NCBI GenBank assembly: GCA_031296115.1
Contig: JARLGI010000104.1
Location: 1-33,655 of the forward strand
Direction: 5' to 3'
Source of the DNA: Acidobacteriota bacterium
Lineage (GTDB): Bacteria; Acidobacteriota; Terriglobia; Terriglobales; Acidobacteriaceae
DNA length: 33,655 nucleotides
Positions 27,286-33,655 of this stretch are shown one piece after another. The notes beneath the pieces were generated by a model. It saw only the letters and a list, made by a program, of their open reading frames with translations, had not been told where the DNA came from and ran no database searches. Numbering within the stretch: the first letter of the stretch is position 1; every line of letters starts with the position of its first letter. Position numbers and translations under genes: made by a program.

Positions 27286-27309
27286 GTATCCCAAACAGAT
27301 GTATTTCAT
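27274..27309 (-). pseudogene. YCII-related (DGPF) gene cut off after 12 codons
   Basis: On the - strand an excellent ribosome site (AAGGAGG, 5 bases before the start) leads to ATG 27309 and MKYICLGYIEPG. This is the typical beginning of YCII-related/DGPF-type small proteins, of about 110-130 residues. After 12 codons the reading runs into the end of the IS3 remnant, giving a chimeric frame to a stop at 27046. The rest of the gene is absent from the window. A functional product is unlikely. Confidence 0.65.
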
Positions 27310-27364
27310 CAACTCCTCCTTGTTTCCCGTCAGAGAATCGGGCGCATTGCCTATGGGGGACGTC

Positions 27365-27704
27365 ATGTCCGACTGTCTTTTCTGTAACATCGTCGGAGGC
27401 ACGGTGCCGTCGAATAAAGTATTCGAAGACGACCGCTTACGCGTTCGAAGACATTAATCCGCAGGCTCCCACACACCTGCTAGTCATTCCCAAAAAGCAT
27501 ATTTCGGGATTGCAGAATGCGGAGCCCAGCGATGCTGAACTCATCGGCTACTGTTACCTGGTTGCGGCTCGGATTGCACACGAGCGAAAGATCGAGGACA
27601 CTCTTCGTGTCGTTTGCAACGTCGGACCGCGTGCTGGCCAAGCCGTCTTCCATCTGCACATTCACGTGCTTGGAGGTCGAGACATGAAATGGCCGCCAGG
27701 TTAG
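27365..27704 (+). pseudogene. hinT: HIT-family (HinT) nucleotide-binding protein, one-base frameshift
   Basis: The first 24 codons (MSDCLFCNIVGGTVPSNKVF, EDDR) and the remainder (AFEDINPQAPTHLLVIP to MKWPPG) fit HinT, a purine nucleoside phosphoramidase, but lie in different frames. Removing one T of TT at 27437-27438 restores EDDRYAFEDINPQ and a 112-residue protein of normal length. The zinc-type cysteines C4 and C7 and the catalytic triad HLHIHVLGG are intact. As written, translation stops at 27455. It could be a recent pseudogene or a sequence error. It ends in a 4-base overlap with a convergent GalT-like gene. Confidence 0.85.
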
Positions 27705-28738
27705 GCACCTCTGGAACTGCGAAAATATTGCCGGACGTCAGCAGCTACCTCCTCCGGGGTACGGTCGAGGGCCGCTTCCCAATGAAGGCGCTCCATGTAC
27801 ATCGAGTCGCTGCGATAGAACGGCACCATAGCCGTCCGCGTGAGCATGGTCAAGTTCACGCGATCCGCACCGTCCTTGCCCAACTCACCGGAATACAGTG
27901 CCAGATTGAAGCTGTTGTACCCGATCGAGTCATACCAAGCGAGAACTCGGCTGATGCCTGAAGCGAGCTCTTGAATGTCGACAGATGAAACGTCGAGGAT
28001 GGTTGCGCGTTCGCAGAGGACGGCACGGACCTCGTTGAATCCAATCGGCGCGAAAGGTGTCATCCAGAAGATGGATCCCTCGCGGGAGATCATGCGCTCC
28101 GCGCGTTCCGTCTCTTCTGACACAAGATCGTTCCAGAAACAGCGCCCGTTTGCGTCCCAGTAGGCCATGACCGACGCATGCTGCATCCGCATCATCGATG
28201 TCGGGAATGGATCGACGTATACCTGGCTGTGGGGATGGGGAAGCGAACCTCCGGACGGATAAAGATAGTTGATGTTGTAAGCGCAGAACCGCGCATCCGC
28301 ATCGACCTTCGTAACCGTGCGGATGTAATCGAGCGAAGCAGCCAGGTTGTCTACGATCAGGGCGGGAGTAAAATCCCGAAGCTCCAGCCAATGCCGTGTT
28401 GTGAACACGGCAACGGCGGCGTATCTCGAGTAGGGCACCAGGTTAGGAAACAGCACAGTATCGCCAACCCGAATGCGTCCGGCTAGCGTGATTTCAGTGG
28501 CGATAAGAGGCGTCACTCTGTCGATGCGTTCTGCACAGAAAGGGCAATTCGGATCCGGCGCCCGAAATGAGACGAGCGCGGCGTCAGCGCTGGTTGGCAA
28601 CTTCACGCCTTCAGCGATTCGGGCTGAGGTACCGAGCAGCGGGTCGAAGCGAACCTCGAGCTTACGCTCTGAGCACGACTCATCACCGGGGTTTTGGAAG
28701 CGCGACAACAGACTCTCGCACCGAAATTTAATCGCCAT
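27701..28738 (-). CDS. GalT-like nucleotidyltransferase (HIT superfamily)
   Basis: 345 residues. Features of galactose-1-phosphate uridylyltransferase and its relatives: CPFC (65-68, probable zinc or structural pair), the segment FPNLVPYSRYAAVAV, the nucleotide-binding motif LPHPHSQVYVDPFP with the H-x-H-x-Q catalytic residues (H168, H170, Q172), and NLALYSGELG near the end. The family transfers a nucleoside monophosphate between a sugar-1-phosphate and UDP- or ADP-sugars. The canonical GalT motif is HPHGQ; the Ser and the overall divergence leave the sugar uncertain (ADP-glucose phosphorylase-type is possible). No Leloir-pathway genes are nearby. Convergent with the hinT pseudogene, of the same superfamily. 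Confidence 0.82.
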   Translation of the reverse strand: MAIKFRCESLLSRFQNPGDESCSERKLEVRFDPLLGTSARIAEGVKLPTSADAALVSFRAPDPNCPFCAERIDRVTPLIATEITLAGRIRVGDTVLFPNLVPYSRYAAVAVFTTRHWLELRDFTPALIVDNLAASLDYIRTVTKVDADARFCAYNINYLYPSGGSLPHPHSQVYVDPFPTSMMRMQHASVMAYWDANGRCFWNDLVSEETERAERMISREGSIFWMTPFAPIGFNEVRAVLCERATILDVSSVDIQELASGISRVLAWYDSIGYNSFNLALYSGELGKDGADRVNLTMLTRTAMVPFYRSDSMYMERLHWEAALDRTPEEVAADVRQYFRSSRGA

Positions 28739-28853
28739 TCGTACCGCCGCGTATGGGCATTGTACACATGGGCGCGGGACTCAACAGAACCGACGGGTCG
28801 CAAATCTTGTCAATAAAGCTACCCTCACACCCTCCAGCGCTTCGTCTCGCGGT

Positions 28854-28963
28854 CCAGAAACCCTCTTCGGGGACATGTACCGCAGCAGGATCTCCCGAAT
28901 AACATGATGGACTGGAAGCCGACTTCTGGGCCACCTCGTCCGGGGAGTACCGACGCCATCGAG
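28854..28963 (-). repeat. Dispersed repeat, copy B
   Basis: Partner of the repeat at 7043-7154, 21.8 kb away in the same orientation. The blocks CCAGAAACCCTCTTCG (28854-28869) and AAGCCGACTTCTGG (28916-28929) are exact, at identical 62-base spacing, and weaker similarity continues through GTACCG at 28947-28952. The intervening 46 bases are largely different. On the - strand the frame reads QKSA, 16 residues, EEGFW. Confidence 0.55.
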
Positions 28964-29334
28964 ACATTATGCTACTGACCAAGCTGCGCAAGGGCGTTGC
29001 GCAGCGGGGCGCTCGAGATCGCAATCAGGCCACCGCGGGGAGCGTACAGCTTCAGAATCAGAAAGATCGCGCCAGAAACCGACAACCCGCAGACCAATGT
29101 TTCACTGGGACCTCTTTGAACGACATTTCTCGGTCGTGATCGCCCACATAAGAAGGACGTCTTCGCCTCGATCCGAAGCCGGCTGTTTCCACGAGCCATC
29201 TGTTTCGGCGAATGCGGCTTGACTTGTGACGTCTGAACAGAAACCGATCGGACATTCTCCGGACACCGGGACTACATCCGGCTTGCCGACCATCCTGGAG
29301 TCGAAGGATCTCGGTCAATACTTCGGCGTTTGAA

Positions 29335-29610
29335 CTAAGCCGCTTTTGCGGCGGACGCTGTCGCGTGCCCGAACCCAGCGGCATCAGAGGCTCGAGACCG
29401 GCAGTCTTGAAGAATTGTCCGTCTCGCGTTACGATGAGGAATCGTGAGCTTGCGCTTCATGGTTAGGTCGATGAACTTCGATTTGAAGGTCTCCCAGCAA
29501 GGATTTTCCTTTTCAACAACTTCCAAACCAAAATCAATTGAAATCCCATAGCGCCCGCCGCGAACAAAGCAGCTTCCTTCAAACGACCCTATCGAAACTG
29601 CCCCGACCAC
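29335..29610 (-). CDS. Doubtful small protein or gene remnant
   Basis: Open frame from GTG 29610 (91 residues), extending a few codons further up to a TGA. The first half reads protein-like, with alternating strands and charge (VRGGRYGISIDFGLEVVEKE, NPCWETFKSKFIDLTMKRK); the end is Ala-rich. No ribosome site and no ATG near the start. I do not recognise a family. It may be the C-terminal piece of a decayed gene. Confidence 0.25.
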   Translation of the reverse strand: MVGAVSIGSFEGSCFVRGGRYGISIDFGLEVVEKENPCWETFKSKFIDLTMKRKLTIPHRNARRTILQDCRSRASDAAGFGHATASAAKAA

Positions 29611-29908
29611 ACGAACCTGTGCATCCCCTCACTTCTGCTTCGGGGCCGTCCCGATAGGGATCTATCGTTTATCGTAATCAAGCGCCTGCGCATCACCTCA
29701 TTCTGAATCTCTGCCGCAAATACGTAACCCTTCGAGCTGCTCCCCAGATCTGCATCGCCACTCGGCATTATCCGAGCGGCCTGGTTCAGAGCGAGTACCA
29801 GGTAGCCGCGTGATGCCCGCTTCGTTGTCGAGAGATCGCCGTTGCGTCCGTCAGGACACGGACTCTTGGAATTACGTCCAACCGTCTTGGCACGACAACT
29901 GCGTGCTC

Positions 29909-30889
29909 CTATGTTCGTTTGTCAGAAATGAAGCGGCTGCGGTACTGCGTGGGAGCAAGGCCGAACTGCTGCACAAACGCGCGCCGGAAGCTGTCTGGAT
30001 CACGAAATCCCACAGAATCGGCGATGTTTTCAACCGTGTAATCGGCTGCGGACAGCCTTTTGCGCGCCTCATCCAGCCGTAGCCGCTGTACGAACGCCGC
30101 CGGTGTGCTCTTGAATTCGTCCTTGAACCGGCGGGTAAACTGTCGTGGGCAGAGATTGATGCGCTCGGCCAGCGCTTCGACGGAAAGATCCCTATCGAGG
30201 TGTCCCACCATCCAGGCCGCGAGATCGGCGAAACGACTGGTGGACTCGACCTGAAATTTCAAGGGCTCGGAATACTGCTCCTGTCCCCCTGGGCGTTTCA
30301 CGTACATCACCAGTTCGCGCGCCACAGAGAGTGCCGCCTGTGCACCGAAATCCTCTTCGATGAGCGCCAGAGAGAGATCGATTCCCGCCGTGATCCCCGC
30401 CGAGGTGTAGAACTTCCCGTCGCGAACGTACAGCGCGTTGGCATCGACTTTCAACTCGGGATAACGCTCAGCCAGGTCGACCGAGAATTTCCAGTGCGTC
30501 GTGACCTTGCGCCCGTTGAGCAGTCCAGTCGGCGCCACTCCATAAATCCCGGTGCAGACCGAGGCAATCCGGCGGATACGGTACTCGTGCCGGCTGATCC
30601 AGCTCGCCAGCTTCAAGCCCGTAGCCGAGGTCCGCATTCCACTGCCGCCGGGGACGAGCAGCGTGTCCAGGTGACGCAGTGAGTTCAGAGAGCACGCCGC
30701 CGTCATCCGCAATCCTGACTCCGAGCAGAATGTCTTTGCGCCCAGAGCTGCGATTGTTACCTTGTAGCAATGCTGACGCTTTCCCTGCGAGTCTTCGATG
30801 TAAGCGCTGCTGAACGCTTCCAACGGGCCAGCCAGATCGAGCGACGTGATGTTGTCGTATCCGACGATGACGATGTGCTTGGGTGTCAT
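29909..30889 (-). CDS. GlxA-type transcriptional regulator (DJ-1/PfpI + AraC)
   Basis: 326 residues. N-terminal DJ-1/PfpI (glutamine amidotransferase-like) domain, about 1-190: HIVIVGYDNITSLDLAGPLEAF, LLVPGGSG, and the nucleophile elbow SVCTGIYGVAPTGLLNGRKVTTHW. C-terminal AraC-type DNA-binding domain, about 225-320, with two helix-turn-helices: LSVEALAERINLCPRQFTRRFK and VENIADSVGFRDPDSFRRAF. Such GlxA/FtrA proteins usually activate genes for catabolism of small amines or aldehydes, but the ligand here is unknown. It is divergent from a membrane-anchored DJ-1 protein and probably controls it through the 181-base gap. Confidence 0.92.
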   Translation of the reverse strand: MTPKHIVIVGYDNITSLDLAGPLEAFSSAYIEDSQGKRQHCYKVTIAALGAKTFCSESGLRMTAACSLNSLRHLDTLLVPGGSGMRTSATGLKLASWISRHEYRIRRIASVCTGIYGVAPTGLLNGRKVTTHWKFSVDLAERYPELKVDANALYVRDGKFYTSAGITAGIDLSLALIEEDFGAQAALSVARELVMYVKRPGGQEQYSEPLKFQVESTSRFADLAAWMVGHLDRDLSVEALAERINLCPRQFTRRFKDEFKSTPAAFVQRLRLDEARKRLSAADYTVENIADSVGFRDPDSFRRAFVQQFGLAPTQYRSRFISDKRT

Positions 30890-31070
30890 AGCGCGTAACC
30901 GCCAAGAATAGCGGACCAGGTGAAATGTCGATATGACGTTAACCGTGTAATTCAGGGCATTATGGCAAAGATCCAGAATGTCTCAAATTGCCGGGTCAAT
31001 GTCATTTTAGACTTTTCATTTTGCGCTTACTCTGCTTTATGAGCAAGTCTAAACTGCAAAGGAGAACGTC
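30890..31070. promoter_or_regulatory. Divergent promoter region with 9-base inverted repeat
   Basis: Gap between the GlxA-type regulator and the DJ-1 gene. Arms TTTAGACTT (31006-31014) and AAGTCTAAA (31045-31053) are exact reverse complements, 30 bases apart, just before the AAGGAG ribosome site (31058-31063) of the + gene. It could be a two-site operator for the regulator or a stem in the leader mRNA. The base composition is AT-richer than the genes around it. Confidence 0.45.
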
Positions 31071-31871
31071 ATGACAAGAATCAAGAAGATACTGTGGACC
31101 GCCGTGGCCGTAATTGCGGTGCTGGATTGCGCGGTCTATGTGAGCCGGGCAGCCAAGGCGCCGGACAAAGTTGCGACCTCACCTGCGCAGACCACACCGC
31201 TGAAGCCGCCAGCCAAAGGGCCGATCAATGTCGCGTTCGTTATCTCGGAGGGCGCCAATGTCATGGACATCGCGGGCCCTTGGGAAGTGTTCAGCGACGC
31301 CATGCTCACGTCCAAGGGGAAGCCCTGGCATGAAGCAGATGGCGACGACATGATGATGCCCTTCAACACCTACACTGTTTCGGATTCGCAAAAGCCTGTG
31401 AATGCCGCCAACGGGCTCATGATCGTTCCCAACTATAGCTTTGAGACTGCGCCAAGACCACAGGTCATCGTCGTTCCGGCGCAGGGAGGCCGCAGCGACG
31501 CCCAGAAAGCATGGTTGCTGTCGAATTCGCCGACGGCCGACGTCACCATGTCGGTCTGCACCGGCGCCTCGATGCTCGCCAAATATGGCCTGCTCGACGG
31601 CTTGACCGCCACCACTCACCACATGTACGCAGCGAACATGCAGAAACAGTACCCCGCCGTGCACTTCGTCAGCGGAACCCGATTCGTCGAGAACGGAAAA
31701 GTTGCTACGGCCGGCGGACTGACCTCGGGCATTGACCTCGCCTTGCACGTCGTGGAACGGTATTACGGACGAGGGGTCGCGCAGGTCACCGCTGACTTCC
31801 TGGAATATGGCGGCGAGCTCTGGAAGAGCCCGGAATTCAATCAAGTCAAGCCCATCGCCGCCGCCAAGTAG
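31071..31871 (+). CDS. Membrane-anchored or exported DJ-1/PfpI family protein
   Basis: 266 residues, ATG 31071 with AAGGAG 7 bases upstream. Residues 7-28 (ILWTAVAVIAVLDCAVYVS) form a signal anchor; a Pro/Lys linker leads to the DJ-1/PfpI domain from about 51: NVAFVISEGANVMDIAGPWEVFSDA, QVIVVPAQGG, the elbow MSVCTGASMLAKYGLLDG with the conserved Cys, and TTHHMYAANM. The end (VERYYGRGVAQVTADFLEY) is as in GlxA N-terminal domains. It shares the fold and the Cys-Thr-Gly elbow with the divergent regulator. Likely role: hydratase or amidase-like activity on small molecules outside the cytoplasm; not proven. Confidence 0.88.
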   Translation: MTRIKKILWTAVAVIAVLDCAVYVSRAAKAPDKVATSPAQTTPLKPPAKGPINVAFVISEGANVMDIAGPWEVFSDAMLTSKGKPWHEADGDDMMMPFNTYTVSDSQKPVNAANGLMIVPNYSFETAPRPQVIVVPAQGGRSDAQKAWLLSNSPTADVTMSVCTGASMLAKYGLLDGLTATTHHMYAANMQKQYPAVHFVSGTRFVENGKVATAGGLTSGIDLALHVVERYYGRGVAQVTADFLEYGGELWKSPEFNQVKPIAAAK

Positions 31872-32048
31872 CGGCACGCTCCGGGGGGTTGTGTTGCGGT
31901 CGCCCTCCCAATTCCCCTGCCGGCTCCTGCGAATAGTGATGGCTCGCACTGATCCTGAAAGGGTTGTGAGCGAATCGTCGGCAATCGAGAAGTTAATCGC
32001 GTCTACACCCTCACTTGGCGAAAAACCGCGTTCGCATGAGCGCCAGCC
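31872..32048. other. Intergenic, nothing seen
   Basis: No gene, clear promoter or terminator. It leads directly into the glycosidase fragment. Confidence 0.5.
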
Positions 32049-32367
32049 GAGCTTCTTTTCACGGAAAACGAAACGAATGCCAGCCGGTTGTGAGGCCAAC
32101 CGAACCCGGCACCCTACGTAAAAGACGCTTTTCATCGCTACCTGATCGCCGGAGAAAAAGACGCTGTCAATCCGGCGCTAACCGGGACCAATGCCGCCGC
32201 GCATTATGTGCTCGACGTGCCGGCCGGTGGATCGAAGGTTGTGCGCCTGCGCTTGAGTGCAATGGCGACAGCCAAAGCGTTCTCCAATTTTGACCAGCTC
32301 TTCGCGGCCCGGCTTGCCGATGCCGATGAATTCTACGAGCGAAAACTTGTTGCCCCAGGCCGGAGGA
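32049..32367 (+). pseudogene. Fragment of an MGH1-like (GH63-type) glucosidase with internal stop
   Basis: One + frame reads LLFTENETNASRL, then TGA at 32091-32093, then GQPNPAPYVKDAFHRYLI, GTNAAAHYVLDVPAGGSK and FAARLADADEFYER. I recognise this block as a central part of bacterial MGH1-like glycosyl hydrolases, in which the stop position is normally occupied by Phe (RLFG). About 100 codons are preserved of a protein that is usually about 800-900 residues. Similarity ends abruptly at both sides: an earlier in-frame TGA at 32037 and unrelated sequence after 32367. A dead fragment left by deletion. Confidence 0.75.
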
Positions 32368-32586
32368 ATTTGCGAACTCTCCGCACAGGTCGGCTCGCGG
32401 ACCTGCACTGCTGTTTTGCCGTTCCGAGAATTTTGGCGGGGTCGGACGCTAGATAAGCAGAAAATCCAGGTCAGGTAGCACGACCGACCATGATTCATAG
32501 ACGGCGTGCGGCGGAGCCTTCCAACGCAGCATCCAAATGTCCCGCCGCTGAAAGATCAACTCCCCGTGCTCGCAGCAGGCTAAGGA
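32368..32586. other. Intergenic, nothing certain
   Basis: Sequence beyond the glycosidase fragment, up to the stop of the - strand gene. No gene recognised and no hairpin with T run. Confidence 0.45.
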
Positions 32587-33655
32587 TCAGTGGCTGCTCG
32601 CGGTGAACAATTGCGCAGCGTACTGCAGCACTGGTTGCATAGCGGCCGGTGCTACGTCCGCTGCGTAGATCTCCAGATAGTTCACGTGCCGGCCGCCGCT
32701 GTTGCGTGCCATCCCCTTATCGATGGATCTTCGCAAGGCCAGCGGAGGATCCCCCTCCGCACCCATTACCTTGCTCGCAATTGCGTCTTGCGAGCTGCTG
32801 CGCATTTCAAAGCCGGTGATGATCCGCCCGCTGTAGCTGTTGATGAACTCAGTATTGTCGGGCGCTTCGACCGCAGCGTGGCCGGCATGAAGATCACTCG
32901 ATTGAATCGCCAGTCGGTTGCCGACAGCGCGCGCGGCGCGCTCAATGACCTCCTGCTTGGCGCGCAAGTGCGCCGCTCGACCCTTTGGGCCGGCTCCGAG
33001 AATCGGCAGACCCGGAGCGGACAGGGAAATGCACTGATTGCGAAACGTCTCGGCGTAGAAGTGAAACGTGTCGTCCCAGGCGCTCAGGTACCGGGCGGGC
33101 GCATAGCCGTCGGCCATCCATTGCATGTGCGCGGCCGGCGAGTTCGGCAAAGTCATCTCCACGGAAACAGAGGTGGGGCCGGCAGCCGCGATCATTCTGA
33201 ACGCGGGCAACCCCCCGTAGCGAGCGCTCAACAGCTTCATGAAGGCGAACCATCTTCCGAGGTACACCCGATCCCACGGCATCGGAAGTTTGGCGCTGGT
33301 GCCCTTGCCCGGTCCGTACTGAATCTCGAACAGATCTGTCTGCACCCCTTCGAGCGCCCACGGCGGTGAGAAGAAACCGGGGAACATGATCAGATGTACC
33401 CATTTCTTTGCCGCGGCCGCGGCCGCGAACAGCGCATCGAGCTGCGACCAATCCGGCTTGTCCTCGCTCGCCTCGATGTCGCTCCAATTTACCTGCACCG
33501 CCACGCCGCTCATGGAGGGATTGCTCAACAGCTGCAGTTTCATCGACCGATAGTTCTTTTCTCCCGAAGGCAGGAGCACGACCGGTCCGTTCGGCAACGC
33601 ATTGCCGCCCAGTGCGCACTGAACCGTCTCGGCCCCGGCCCGAGCAGGCAGCGCA
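32587..33655 (-). CDS. TIM-barrel glycosidase-like secreted protein, 5' end outside window
   Basis: The frame stays open to the right edge; the TTG at 33597 is internal. Upstream residues read ALPARAGAETVQCALGG, like the end of a signal peptide, so only a short N-terminal part is missing. Barrel-type features: VQVNWSDIEASEDKPDWSQLD (a strand-loop as in GH5/GH42-type enzymes, where W..iE precedes a helix), then WVHLIMFPGFFSPPWAL, VYLGRWFAFMKLLSARYGG, and EMTLPNSPAAHMQW with a Glu in a catalytic-type position. No named family can be fixed from memory, and the catalytic pair is not certain. It may have been functionally linked with the adjacent glucosidase fragment. Confidence 0.7.
   Translation of the reverse strand, partial: ALPARAGAETVQCALGGNALPNGPVVLLPSGEKNYRSMKLQLLSNPSMSGVAVQVNWSDIEASEDKPDWSQLDALFAAAAAAKKWVHLIMFPGFFSPPWALEGVQTDLFEIQYGPGKGTSAKLPMPWDRVYLGRWFAFMKLLSARYGGLPAFRMIAAAGPTSVSVEMTLPNSPAAHMQWMADGYAPARYLSAWDDTFHFYAETFRNQCISLSAPGLPILGAGPKGRAAHLRAKQEVIERAARAVGNRLAIQSSDLHAGHAAVEAPDNTEFINSYSGRIITGFEMRSSSQDAIASKVMGAEGDPPLALRRSIDKGMARNSGGRHVNYLEIYAADVAPAAMQPVLQYAAQLFTASSH

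Larger units (their letters stand above)
28739..29908. other. Long gene-poor, apparently decayed stretch
   Basis: About 1.2 kb without a convincing gene. It includes repeat copy B (28854-28963). On the - strand between 29293 and 29102 a frame reads KPDVVPVSGECPI, which resembles the start of small acidobacterial proteins with a Cys pair, but it degenerates downstream. A further - strand frame is listed separately (29335-29610). I see no promoter or terminator. This looks like a region of gene erosion. Confidence 0.5.

Noticed and set aside
29888..29902. Sigma-54-like TGGCACG-N4-CTGC
   Set aside because: It points into the 3' end of the convergent GlxA-type gene, with no gene downstream in the right orientation, and has CTGC in place of TTGC.

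Overview
The window looks like a chromosomal segment of an Acidobacteriota member, probably of the Koribacter/Terriglobia type. The best marker is an 821-residue 'ADOP' permease (a duplicated FtsX/MacB-type permease without its own ATPase), a family strongly expanded in that phylum. The GC-rich composition and several secreted proteins of unknown function fit. This taxonomic call rests on remembered family distribution; no search was run.

Layout. (1) 1-6867, + strand: a tightly packed cluster of two DUF3604 (PHP-like) proteins, a membrane-anchored parvulin-type peptidyl-prolyl isomerase and three consecutive HupE/UreJ-like membrane proteins. The last four genes overlap by 4 bases at each junction. 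(2) 6868-9474: a stretch with a dispersed repeat copy and an orphan Tat leader, then a LigD phosphoesterase domain and a LigD ligase domain. These lie in different frames around a run of ten A. (3) 9595-17105: a secreted unknown protein, a secreted protein with a possible STN-like region, then mtnA, pyrE, a CPBP membrane protease and uvrA on the - strand. (4) 17440-24012, + strand: a small membrane protein, then cytochrome c, a four-cluster ferredoxin, an NrfD/HybB quinone-type membrane subunit, a sensor kinase with two c-type heme motifs, an NtrC-type regulator and an archaemetzincin. From the ferredoxin onward the genes overlap or nearly touch. (5) 24299-26764, - strand: the ADOP permease. 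(6) 26990-32500: decayed accessory DNA. It holds an IS3-family remnant that cuts off a YCII-related gene after 12 codons, a hinT gene with a one-base frameshift, an intact GalT-like gene, over 1 kb without a clear gene, a divergent pair of DJ-1/PfpI proteins (one an AraC-type regulator), and a glycosidase fragment with an internal stop. (7) 32587 to the right edge, - strand: a TIM-barrel glycosidase-like protein that runs out of the window.

How the genes work together. The 18-24 kb cluster is the most system-like part. A periplasmic cytochrome c, an iron-sulfur protein and an NrfD subunit resemble the electron-transfer half of a molybdopterin or hydrogenase complex, but no catalytic subunit is present. 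A heme-bearing histidine kinase and a sigma-54 activator are probably its redox sensor and switch, and a metalloprotease is translationally coupled to them. The first cluster looks like an uncharacterised envelope module joining PHP-type hydrolases, a folding factor and metal-permease-like proteins. No tRNA, rRNA or CRISPR array was recognised.
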